Origin: Alphaproteobacteria bacterium
GTDB taxonomy: Bacteria; Pseudomonadota; Alphaproteobacteria; Rhizobiales; Aestuariivirgaceae
Length of the DNA: 5,525 bases
Direction: 5' to 3'
Assembly: GCA_026400595.1 (NCBI GenBank)
Contig: JAPLOT010000100.1
Span: forward strand, 1-5,525
Of this stretch, positions 1 through 5,525 are shown piece after piece. A model generated the notes under the pieces. The model ran no database searches. It had not been told where the DNA came from and was given only the letters and a program-made list of their open reading frames with translations. Numbering within the stretch: the first letter of the stretch is position 1; each line of letters begins with the position of its first letter. The position numbers and the translations under genes are program-made.

Positions 1-600
1 TATCGCATGTTCACCTCGCGGGCCGAGTACCGGCTCAGCCTGCGAGCGGACAATGCCTGGGAACGCCTCACCCCCCTTGGCATCAAGCTTGGTCTCGTCG
101 GGAGCGGTCGCGCAGGGGCCTATCGGGTCCGCCAGCGGGAGATCGATGATGCAAGGGCACTGGCGCGGGGCCTGACGCTGACCTCCGCCCAGGCCGCACG
201 GCAGGGCCTAAAGGTGAACCAGGATGGCAAGAGCCGCTCGGTTCTGGATCTTGTTGCCATGCCCGAGATCGGCTTTGCCGGTGCCTGCAAGGTCTGGCCG
301 GAGCTTGGCGCAATTCCGGCCCATGCCGTTGAGGCGCTCGAAGCGGATGCCCTCTATGCCGGTTACCTGGGCCGTCAGGACGAGGAGATCCGGACGCTGC
401 GCAAGGAAGAGCAGCTTCGCCTCCCGGATGGACTGGACTATGCCGCCCTGCCAAGCCTATCGGCCGAGCTTCGGCAGAAGCTGCAGCGCGTGCAGCCAGC
501 CACTCTCGGACAGGCCTCGCGGATCGACGGCATGACGCCGGCTGCGCTCAGCGTCATCCTGGCCCATGTCCGCCGTCAGTCGCTCCGCCGGTCCGCCTAG
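1..600 (+). CDS. mnmG: MnmG (GidA), tRNA uridine-5-carboxymethylaminomethyl modification enzyme, C-terminal part (5' end outside window)
   Basis: This is the last 199 codons of MnmG, the FAD- and NADH-dependent partner of MnmE. Together they install the carboxymethylaminomethyl group at C5 of wobble uridine 34 in certain tRNAs. The open frame runs in from the left edge: bases 1-6 read Y-R, which completes the family signature YRMFTSRAEYRL, so the ATG at 7 is internal and not a start. The helical C-terminal tRNA/MnmE-binding domain follows, with the conserved segments YAGYLGRQ..EI, the DYAALPSLSAE region and QPATLGQASRIDGMTPAAL near the end. The family is about 620 residues long, so roughly two thirds, including the FAD-binding domain, lies to the left. 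The TAG stop at 598-600 is 3 nt before rsmG, which implies one transcript and probably translational coupling. No frameshift or missing motif is visible in this part. Confidence 0.97.
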   Translation, partial: YRMFTSRAEYRLSLRADNAWERLTPLGIKLGLVGSGRAGAYRVRQREIDDARALARGLTLTSAQAARQGLKVNQDGKSRSVLDLVAMPEIGFAGACKVWPELGAIPAHAVEALEADALYAGYLGRQDEEIRTLRKEEQLRLPDGLDYAALPSLSAELRQKLQRVQPATLGQASRIDGMTPAALSVILAHVRRQSLRRSA

Positions 601-603
601 GCG

Positions 604-1236
604 ATGCAACCCTTCGATCTGCTCCGGCCCTACGATGTTTCACGTGAATCATGCCAGCGGCTGCAAGCCTATGTCGATCTGCTCCTCACCTGGCAGAAGC
701 GAATCAACCTCATCGGCCCTTCGACCGCGGAGCAGGTGTGGACCCGTCACATCCTTGATGCCGTCCAGCTCCTGCCGCTGTTCCCGCCCGGCCGCCTTGC
801 CTTGGCTGACCTCGGCAGCGGCGCGGGCATACCCGGCCTGGTGCTGGCAATCGCCGGTGGGCATGAGGCGAACCTCTACGAGAGCAATGGAAAGAAGGCA
901 GCCTTCCTCGGCCAAGCCATCCGCATCACGGGCGCGAACGCCCGCGTCCACCAGGTCCGGCTGGAGGATCTCCCCGGCCTACCGGGTCTTCCCGGGATTG
1001 CGGTGGTGACGGCCAGGGCCCTGGCGCCCCTGCCCCTCCTGCTCGACTATGCCGAGCCCTTCCTGGATGCCGGCGCCATAGGCCTGTTTCACAAGGGACA
1101 AGATGTAGACAATGAATTGACCGAAGCCACCAAATATTGGAAACTGCAGGTGAAGAAACATCCAAGCATCACCGATTCGCGTGGCGTGATTCTGGAGGTC
1201 AGGGAGGCCAGCCGTGTCCAACGCCCAGACAGATAG
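604..1236 (+). CDS. rsmG: RsmG (GidB), 16S rRNA (guanine-N7)-methyltransferase
   Basis: This 210-residue protein has the usual length for RsmG, the SAM-dependent enzyme that makes m7G527 (E. coli numbering) in 16S rRNA of the small subunit. Visible features are the N-terminal helical part (residues about 1-60) with W30-Q-K-R-I-N-L-I-G and W46-T-R-H-I-L-D; the SAM-binding loop A68-D-L-G-S-G-A-G-I-P-G78; the VTARALAPL segment near the middle of the second half; and the KGQDVDNELTEA segment that usually follows. The ATG at 604 comes 3 nt after the mnmG stop. No strong Shine-Dalgarno sequence is visible, so translation probably depends on ribosomes finishing mnmG. The first 16 codons contain a parS site (636-651) that forces DVSRES. 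The 3' end overlaps parA by 23 nt in another frame. The order mnmG-rsmG-parA-parB is the classic arrangement near the bacterial origin. Confidence 0.97.
   Translation: MQPFDLLRPYDVSRESCQRLQAYVDLLLTWQKRINLIGPSTAEQVWTRHILDAVQLLPLFPPGRLALADLGSGAGIPGLVLAIAGGHEANLYESNGKKAAFLGQAIRITGANARVHQVRLEDLPGLPGLPGIAVVTARALAPLPLLLDYAEPFLDAGAIGLFHKGQDVDNELTEATKYWKLQVKKHPSITDSRGVILEVREASRVQRPDR
636..651. promoter_or_regulatory. parS: parS centromere-like site (ParB loading site) inside rsmG
   Basis: The sequence TGTTTCACGTGAATCA matches the bacterial parS consensus TGTTTCACGTGAAACA at 15 of 16 positions. The only change is at position 14 (base 649, A to T). The core TTTCACGTGAA is intact, including the CACGTG centre. 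ParB dimers load here as CTP-dependent clamps and spread along the DNA. The site is read in frame as the last base of Asp11 plus V-S-R-E-S (residues 12-16) of RsmG, so one stretch serves as both coding sequence and centromere. It lies about 560 nt upstream of parA. parS sites near or within gidB/parAB genes are known in several bacteria. ParB binding here is inferred, since none can be observed from sequence alone. Confidence 0.88.
1201..1207 (+). promoter_or_regulatory. Shine-Dalgarno sequence that supports the GTG start of parA
   Basis: AGGGAGG lies 6 nt before the GTG at 1214, inside the last codons of rsmG. A second GGAGG lies just upstream at 1194-1198. No in-frame ATG precedes the ParA Walker A motif, so this ribosome binding site decides the start. 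It is the clearest ribosome binding site in the plus-strand gene run. Confidence 0.75.
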
Positions 1237-2047
1237 ATTCGGAGCCGAAACACCCCGCATTCTGGCTGTCGCCAACCAGAAGGGCGGGGTCGGCAAGACC
1301 ACGACCGCGATCAACCTCGGCACAGCCCTGGCCGCGGTGGGCGAGACCGTCCTCATCATCGACCTCGATCCGCAGGGCAATGCCAGCACCGGTCTGGGCA
1401 TCGCCCGGCGCAACGGTCAGACCTCGACCTACCACGTGCTCATCGGCGAGGCGGCGCTCGCCGACGTCATCCAGGAATCAGGCATACCGCGGCTGCACTG
1501 CGCGCCATCCACCATGGATCTCCTGGGTGCAGAACTGGAGCTCGCCTCCTTCGACCGCAAGACCTATCGGCTGGCCGATGCCATCAAGGCCATGACGGGT
1601 TCCGCGCCCGCCGGCCGGTCCTACAGCTATATTCTCGTGGACTGCCCGCCGTCGCTCAATCTTCTCACCATCAATTCGCTCTCGGCGGCCGATGCCGTGC
1701 TGGTGCCGCTTCAGTGCGAGTTCTTCGCGCTGGAGGGCCTGAGCCAGCTGCTCAAGACGGTGGAGCGGGTGAAGACGACGCTCAATCCGCGCCTCTCCAT
1801 CCAGGGCGTGGTGCTGACCATGTTCGACAAGCGCAACAGCCTGTCGGAACAGGTGGCCGAAGATGTCCGCAGCGTGCTGGGCGACAAGGTCTACCAGACG
1901 GTCATACCGCGCAATGTCCGGGTGTCCGAGGCGCCCTCCCACGGCAAGCCGGTCCTGCTCTACGACAACAGCTGCATGGGCTCGCAGGCCTATATCCGGC
2001 TGGCCTCCGAAGTGATCCGCCGCGAGAGGACCTTGCGGGCGGCCTGA
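1214..2047 (+). CDS. parA: ParA (Soj-like), chromosome-partitioning ATPase
   Basis: This 277-residue protein is a MinD/ParA-family ATPase that forms ATP-dependent dimers on the nucleoid and moves ParB-parS complexes during chromosome segregation. It has the deviant Walker A motif K23-G-G-V-G-K-T-T30 with the signature lysine, the Walker A' segment I48-I-D-L-D-P-Q-G-N-A-S58, and the Walker B segment Y139-I-L-V-D143-C-P-P-S-L. The later segments PLQCEFFALEGLSQLL and TVIPRNVRVSEAPSHGKP are typical of chromosomal ParA/Soj. The short N-terminal stretch before Walker A, without a helix-turn-helix domain, is as expected for the small chromosomal type rather than the larger plasmid type Ia. Translation starts at GTG with a strong ribosome binding site inside rsmG, and the first 23 nt overlap rsmG. 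parB follows after 56 nt. The motifs are complete. Confidence 0.97.
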   Translation: MSNAQTDRFGAETPRILAVANQKGGVGKTTTAINLGTALAAVGETVLIIDLDPQGNASTGLGIARRNGQTSTYHVLIGEAALADVIQESGIPRLHCAPSTMDLLGAELELASFDRKTYRLADAIKAMTGSAPAGRSYSYILVDCPPSLNLLTINSLSAADAVLVPLQCEFFALEGLSQLLKTVERVKTTLNPRLSIQGVVLTMFDKRNSLSEQVAEDVRSVLGDKVYQTVIPRNVRVSEAPSHGKPVLLYDNSCMGSQAYIRLASEVIRRERTLRAA

Positions 2048-2070
2048 CCGATTCACCTACGTAACAATCA

Positions 2071-2091
2071 CCGGATGCGTGCCGCGTCCGG
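2071..2091 (+). other. Stem-loop in the parA-parB intergenic gap
   Basis: The arms CCGGATGCG (2071-2079) and CGCGTCCGG (2083-2091) can form a 9-bp stem with one G-U pair (bases 2076 and 2086) and a 3-nt loop TGC. The stem ends 12 nt before the ATG of parB at 2104. It is not followed by a run of T, so it is unlikely to be a strong intrinsic terminator. It could stabilise the parA mRNA end, serve as a processing site, or lower parB translation relative to parA. The fold is seen in the sequence; the function is inference. Confidence 0.5.
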
Positions 2092-2103
2092 ACGGCAAAC
2101 GGA

Positions 2104-2976
2104 ATGCGAGACATGATGCAGGCCCAGAAGAAACGACTAGGCCGCGGCCTTGCCGCCCTGATTGGCGACGACACCTCCGAGGCGGCGGTGGTCCAGGACA
2201 TCCGCAGCCTCCGCCATATGCCGATCGATCTGATCCATGCCAGCCCCAACAATCCGCGCAAGCATTTCGTCGACGCCGATCTCGACGATCTTGCCAACTC
2301 GATTCGCGTGAAGGGACTGCTGCAACCCATCGTGGTCAGGCCGCGGGCCGACGGCGAATACGAGATCGTGGCGGGTGAGCGCCGGTGGCGCGCGTCCCAG
2401 CGCGCCGGCATCCATGAGGTTCCGGTCCTCATCCGTGAACTGAATGACGGCGAGGCCCTGGAAATCGCGCTGATCGAGAACATTCAGCGCAGCGATCTCA
2501 ATCCGCTGGAAGAGGCGCGCGCCTACGGCCTCCTGCTTGAACAGTTCAGCTATACGCAGCAGCAGCTGGCCGATTCGGTCGGCAAGAGCCGCAGCCACAT
2601 CGCCAACACGCTCCGCCTGCTGACCCTGCCGGATACGGTGCGGAGCCTGATCGAGGATGGCAAGCTCACCGCCGGTCATGCCCGCACACTGGTCGCGGCC
2701 GATTCGCCGGCGGAGCTGGCGGACCAGATCATCAAGCTGGGTCTGTCGGTCCGCGAGGCCGAGAACTTCGTGCGCGATGCCAGCCCGTCATCCAGGCCGC
2801 GCAAGGCCAGGCCGGAGAAGGACGCCGACACCAAGGCACTCGAACTTTCCGTAACGCAAGCCCTGGGACTGAAGGTCCTTGTCGACCACGGAACTTCAGG
2901 CGGCACCGTAACGATCTCTTACAAGACCCTGGAACAGCTCGAAGAGATCTGCCGAAAGCTCCAGGCCAGCCGGTAG
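2104..2976 (+). CDS. parB: ParB (Spo0J-like), chromosome-partitioning CTPase and parS-binding protein
   Basis: This 290-residue ParB binds parS, uses CTP to close as a sliding clamp, spreads, and stimulates ParA. The conserved N-terminal ParA-contact segment is K10-R-L-G-R-G-L-A-A-L-I-G-D22. The ParB/sulfiredoxin-type CTP-binding domain (about residues 38-140) contains N49-N-P-R-K-H-F, the hallmark G91-E-R-R-W-R-A97 and E125-N-I-Q-R-S-D-L-N-P-L-E-E-A138. A helix-turn-helix follows, YTQQQLADSVGKSRSHIANTLRLL (about 150-173), which recognises parS. A charged linker (RPRKARPEKDAD) leads to the C-terminal dimerisation domain. The start is uncertain: ATGs at 2104, 2113 and 2116 are all in frame, and none has a strong ribosome binding site. 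All three keep the N-terminal motif. The TAG stop lies within a palindrome that separates parB from convergent purH. Confidence 0.97.
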   Translation: MRDMMQAQKKRLGRGLAALIGDDTSEAAVVQDIRSLRHMPIDLIHASPNNPRKHFVDADLDDLANSIRVKGLLQPIVVRPRADGEYEIVAGERRWRASQRAGIHEVPVLIRELNDGEALEIALIENIQRSDLNPLEEARAYGLLLEQFSYTQQQLADSVGKSRSHIANTLRLLTLPDTVRSLIEDGKLTAGHARTLVAADSPAELADQIIKLGLSVREAENFVRDASPSSRPRKARPEKDADTKALELSVTQALGLKVLVDHGTSGGTVTISYKTLEQLEEICRKLQASR

Positions 2977-2991
2977 GGCCAGGCCCTACCG
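2971..2991. terminator. Perfect palindrome between convergent parB and purH, possible bidirectional terminator
   Basis: The arms CGGTAGGGCC (2971-2980) and GGCCCTACCG (2982-2991) are exact reverse complements around a single A at 2981; in RNA this gives about 8 bp with a 5-nt loop. The left arm contains the parB stop codon (2974-2976), and the right arm ends directly against the purH stop (2992-2994). Neither side has a T-tract, so it is not a textbook intrinsic terminator. A stable hairpin at the shared 3' ends of two convergent transcripts nevertheless suggests 3'-end protection or bidirectional termination. Confidence 0.6.
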
Positions 2992-4572
2992 TCAGTGACG
3001 GAAATGCCGGATGCCGGTGAAGACCATGGCGAGGCCAGCTTCATCGGCAGCGCGGATCACATCCTCGTCCTTCAGCGATCCGCCAGGCTGAACCACAGCC
3101 GTGGCGCCGGCCTCGGCGGCCTGCAGCAGTCCGTCGGGGAAGGGGAAGAAGGCATCTGACGCCACCACGCAGCCACGCAGCTTCGATTCGCCACCGGCGA
3201 TCCTCGCCGCATCCTCACCCTTTCGGGCGGCGATCCGCGCCGAATCGACCCGCGACATCTGGCCGGCGCCAATGCCAACGGTGGCGCCATCCTTCGCATA
3301 GACGATCGCGTTGGACTTCACGTGTTTCGCCACGCGAAAGGCAAAGCGCATGTCCGACATTTCGGCGGCCGTCGGCTGACGCTTGGTGACAACCCGCCAC
3401 GACATGCCGTCGACAACCGCGGTATCCCGGTCCTGCACCAGCAGGCCCCCGCCGATCGTCTTGACGGACAGGCCCGGCGCATTCGCCGCGATCGGCGCGT
3501 CGATGATCAGTAGACGGAGGTTCTTCTTCTCGGCCACGACCGCAATCGCCGCTGGTTCTGCATCCGGCACGGCAATCACCTCGGTGAAGAGCTTGACGAT
3601 ATCGCGAGCCGTCGCGGCATCCAGCGGACGATTCAGCGCGATGATCCCGCCGAAGGCGCTCACCGGATCGCAGGCCAAAGCCTGCTGGTAGGCGGCAAGC
3701 ACGGATGGTCCGACGGCCACGCCGCAGGGATTGGCATGTTTCACGATCACGCAGGCCGGCTCTCCCGTTGCCGCGAACTCGGACAGACATTCGAGCGCTG
3801 CATCCGTGTCGTTGAAGTTGTTGTAGGAGAGCTCCTTGCCCTGCAGCTGACGGGCATTGGCGACGCCGCCCCGCACACCGGCGAGACGGTAGACGGCCGC
3901 AGCCTGATGCGGGTTCTCGCCATAGCGCAGTGCCTGCAGACGCGGTCCGCCGATGGCGAAGTAGGACGGCAGCGCCTCGCGCAGCTCGCGACCGAACCAG
4001 AGCGAAATGGCCGCATCATAGGACGCCGTCCGCGCGAAGGCCTTGGCAGCAAGACGGCGGCGCAGCGCCAGCGTGGTGGACCCGCGCTGCGCGGTCATCT
4101 CGGCGAGGACCGTTGCGTAATCCAAAGGATCGACCACCACCGTCACGCTCTCATGATTCTTCGCTGCGGCCCGGATCATCGCCGGTCCGCCCACATCGAT
4201 GTTCTCGATGGTGGTGTCCCAGTCAGCGCCCCGATCGACGGTCTGTTCGAAGGGATAGAGGTTGACGACCAGCAGATCGATGTTGCCGATGCCATGTTCG
4301 CGCTGTGCCGCCTCATGTGCGGCATTGCCGCGGACTGACAGGAGGCCGCCATGCACCATGGGATGCAAGGTCTTCACACGGCCGTCCATCATCTCGGGAA
4401 AACCGGTCAGGGCTGCGACGTCGACAACGGCCAGTCCTGCGTCCTGCAGCGCCCGCGCCGTTCCGCCTGTCGAAACAAGTTCGACGCCCTGCGTCGCGAG
4501 CGCCCGCGCCAAGTCAATCAAGCCGGTCTTGTCCGAGACCGAAAGCAATGCCCGCCTGATTGTCCTGTCCAT
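2992..4572 (-). CDS. purH: PurH, bifunctional AICAR formyltransferase / IMP cyclohydrolase
   Basis: This cytosolic enzyme catalyses the last two steps of de novo purine synthesis: formyl transfer from 10-formyl-tetrahydrofolate to AICAR, then ring closure of FAICAR to IMP. The predicted 526 residues match the family. The N-terminal cyclohydrolase domain (about 1-200) shows A8-L-L-S-V-S-D-K-T-G17, S34-T-G-G-T38, F58-P-E-M-M-D-G-R-V-K-T-L-H-P71 and VHGG. The C-terminal transformylase domain shows LRYGENPHQ, KELSYNNFNDTDAA, K278-H-A-N-P-C-G with the catalytic Lys-His pair, DPVSAFGGI, VKHVKSNAIV and ASDAFFPFPDGL, and ends with the usual GIRHFRH. The ATG at 4572 was chosen because it directly precedes the conserved start (M-D-R-T-I-R-R-A-L-L) and has GGGGA 7 nt upstream. 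An in-frame ATG at 4605 would add 11 unconserved residues. purH lies 70 nt downstream of the rsmB-like gene and is probably co-transcribed with it. Confidence 0.96.
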   Translation of the reverse strand: MDRTIRRALLSVSDKTGLIDLARALATQGVELVSTGGTARALQDAGLAVVDVAALTGFPEMMDGRVKTLHPMVHGGLLSVRGNAAHEAAQREHGIGNIDLLVVNLYPFEQTVDRGADWDTTIENIDVGGPAMIRAAAKNHESVTVVVDPLDYATVLAEMTAQRGSTTLALRRRLAAKAFARTASYDAAISLWFGRELREALPSYFAIGGPRLQALRYGENPHQAAAVYRLAGVRGGVANARQLQGKELSYNNFNDTDAALECLSEFAATGEPACVIVKHANPCGVAVGPSVLAAYQQALACDPVSAFGGIIALNRPLDAATARDIVKLFTEVIAVPDAEPAAIAVVAEKKNLRLLIIDAPIAANAPGLSVKTIGGGLLVQDRDTAVVDGMSWRVVTKRQPTAAEMSDMRFAFRVAKHVKSNAIVYAKDGATVGIGAGQMSRVDSARIAARKGEDAARIAGGESKLRGCVVASDAFFPFPDGLLQAAEAGATAVVQPGGSLKDEDVIRAADEAGLAMVFTGIRHFRH

Positions 4573-4585
4573 GACTGATCCCCGT

Positions 4586-4623
4586 TTCTCCGCCTCCCAT
4601 AGCATGACGGACGCAGCGGAGAA
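4586..4623 (-). other. Inverted repeat in the purH leader
   Basis: On the minus strand TTCTCCGC (4623-4616) and GCGGAGAA (4593-4586) are perfect 8-bp complements enclosing a 22-nt loop. The loop holds an ATG at 4605 and most of a GGGAGG motif. The 3' arm ends 13 nt before the purH ATG at 4572 and lies next to its ribosome binding site. It could influence purH translation or be the remnant of a processing site, but an 8-bp repeat with a long loop can also arise by chance. It does not resemble a purine riboswitch. Confidence 0.3.
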
Positions 4624-4642
4624 GAGCCGGAAGCCAGGCTGT

Positions 4643-5525
4643 TCACAGGCAGCGGAAACGCGCGGCGAAGAACCCGTCCATGCCGCCCGTTATGCCGATT
4701 CCCTCACCCGGCAGCGAACGGAACACGCCCGGCGGCCTTACGCACGCCGGCGGCAGACCGGTCTCGCCGGCCACAACGGGGCTCAGCGCATAAACCGCGT
4801 GCCCGGCCAGAAACGGGCTGACCTGATCCTCGCCTTCCTCGGGCTCGAGCGAACAGGTGCAATAGACCAGAAGGCCGCCCGGCCTCACCCGCAGCGCCGC
4901 AGCCGACAAGAGCCGCGCCTGAATGCGCGCCATGTCGCGAATCTGCTTCTCGCTCTTCATCATCAGAAGCTCCGGATGGCGGCGGATCGTTCCGGTGGCA
5001 GAACAGGGCGCATCCAGCAGCACGGCATCGAACAGGCGGTCAGCTGCCGCCCGCTCCGCATCGCCAACCAGGATCTCGGCCGAAAGCCCGGTGCGCACGA
5101 GGTTCTCCGACAGGCGCTTCAGCCGCGCTGACGACTTGTCGACGGCCGTCACCCGTGCTCCGGCCGCTGCCAGCTGAAGGGTCTTGCCGCCGGGCGCAGC
5201 ACAGAGATCCAGAACGGACATGTTCTTCACATCGCCGAGAAGCCGTGCCGGTATGGCGGCCGCAGCATCCTGCACCCACCAGGCCCCCTCGCTGTACCCC
5301 GGCAGCTCTTCAATGGCAGAATGGTTCATCGGAAGACGGATGCTGCCGGTCGGCAGAAGGACACCACCCAGCCGTTCGGCCCACAGCGCCGCATCGGCCC
5401 GGGGCGTAAGATCAAGCGCAGGCTCCTCCAGCCGCGACTCTGCAATCGATGCCGCTGCGACGTCGCCATAGGCCCTCACCCAGCGCTGCCAGCACCAGTC
5501 AGGCACGTTGCGCCGCGCGCCGCCA
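4643..5525 (-). CDS. rsmB: RsmB-like (Fmu/Sun) 16S rRNA (cytosine-C5)-methyltransferase, N-terminal part outside window
   Basis: This is a SAM-dependent RNA m5C methyltransferase of the RsmB/NOP2 family; RsmB makes m5C967 in 16S rRNA. The frame stays open to the right edge: upstream of the GTG at 5506 it reads ...A-R-R-N before V-P-D-W, as expected for the family segment N-x-P-x-W followed by R-A-Y-G, so 5506 is internal. Counting from 5506, the SAM-binding motif is V98-L-D-L-C-A-A-P-G-G-K108 and the acidic SAM contact is in AVDKS (121-125). Motif IV is D165-A-P-C168-S-A-T-G and motif VI is Y215-C-T-C218-S; C168 and C218 are the paired catalytic/release cysteines. The end, GGMDGFFAARF, is standard. 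About 150 residues, normally a NusB-like RNA-binding domain, lie beyond the window, so I cannot tell RsmB from a shorter paralogue with certainty. purH follows 70 nt downstream. Confidence 0.93.
   Translation of the reverse strand, partial: GGARRNVPDWCWQRWVRAYGDVAAASIAESRLEEPALDLTPRADAALWAERLGGVLLPTGSIRLPMNHSAIEELPGYSEGAWWVQDAAAAIPARLLGDVKNMSVLDLCAAPGGKTLQLAAAGARVTAVDKSSARLKRLSENLVRTGLSAEILVGDAERAAADRLFDAVLLDAPCSATGTIRRHPELLMMKSEKQIRDMARIQARLLSAAALRVRPGGLLVYCTCSLEPEEGEDQVSPFLAGHAVYALSPVVAGETGLPPACVRPPGVFRSLPGEGIGITGGMDGFFAARFRCL

Noticed and set aside
566..1009. Open frame of 147 codons on the plus strand over rsmG
   Set aside because: It overlaps the mnmG end and the RsmG SAM-binding region in another frame, has low-complexity Arg/Ser composition and shows no family motif.
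1085..1100. Second parS-like sequence in rsmG, TGTTTCACAAGGGACA
   Set aside because: The left half matches parS, but there are four mismatches in total, the CACGTG centre is lost, and the bases encode the common F-x-K-G segment of RsmG. A chance half-site is the simpler reading.
1236..1240. GATTC (CcrM-type GANTC) sites near the parA start and in the parA-parB gap (also 2050-2054)
   Set aside because: GANTC occurs several more times inside rsmG and parB, so these copies do not stand out. Cell-cycle regulation through them would be speculation.
3317..3324. TTCACGTG in purH resembling a parS core
   Set aside because: The flanks do not match parS, and the bases encode the conserved V-K-H-V-K-S-N-A-I-V segment of PurH on the minus strand.
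3737..3752. parS-like half-site TGTTTCACGATCACGC in purH
   Set aside because: Six mismatches to the consensus, and on the minus strand it encodes the catalytic KHANPCG segment and its upstream residues, which explains the sequence.
3736..4338. Open frame of 200 codons on the plus strand opposite purH
   Set aside because: It lies wholly antisense to a clear PurH with all family motifs. It shows no recognisable motif, and long antisense frames are expected in GC-rich DNA.
4262..5131. Open frame of 289 codons on the plus strand opposite purH and rsmB
   Set aside because: It crosses two well-supported minus-strand genes and their gap, and its composition (Arg, Ser, Ala, Pro rich) is typical of a shadow frame.

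Overview
The window is GC-rich, densely coding chromosomal DNA, most likely from an alphaproteobacterium. The reasons are the gene order mnmG-rsmG-parA-parB typical of the chromosome-partition locus near the replication origin, the alphaproteobacterial flavour of the proteins (for example ParB beginning with KKRLGRGLAALIGD), and an rsmB-type gene upstream of purH. The order within the class is not certain; a Rhodospirillales-like relative is a guess. Every gene belongs to a well-known housekeeping family. I see no mobile element, CRISPR array, tRNA or rRNA gene, or defence system.

Layout. Bases 1-2976 hold a plus-strand run of four genes: the 3' end of mnmG (tRNA wobble-uridine modification), rsmG (16S rRNA m7G methyltransferase), parA and parB (chromosome segregation). 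The genes are packed tightly: 3 nt between mnmG and rsmG, a 23-nt overlap of rsmG and parA, and 56 nt between parA and parB holding a strong hairpin. Bases 2992-5525 hold two minus-strand genes: an rsmB-like rRNA m5C methyltransferase, cut by the right edge, followed after 70 nt by purH (last two steps of IMP synthesis). The two units converge. parB and purH are separated stop to stop by 15 nt, and that gap lies within a perfect GC-rich palindrome that probably acts in both directions.

The main signal beyond the genes is a near-consensus parS centromere site, TGTTTCACGTGAATCA at 636-651, inside the 5' coding region of rsmG. It matches the bacterial parS consensus at 15 of 16 positions and is read in frame as part of D-V-S-R-E-S. 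The partition system is therefore complete in this window: the ParA ATPase, the ParB CTPase clamp and a parS loading site about 560 nt upstream of parA.

No gap exceeds 70 nt, so no sizeable non-coding region remains unexplained. The long ORFs on the opposite strands are shadows produced by high GC content. I do not find an undescribed system. The second-look items are mainly regulatory: the parS site inside a gene, the two intergenic hairpins, the convergent palindrome, and a possible internal promoter ahead of parA.
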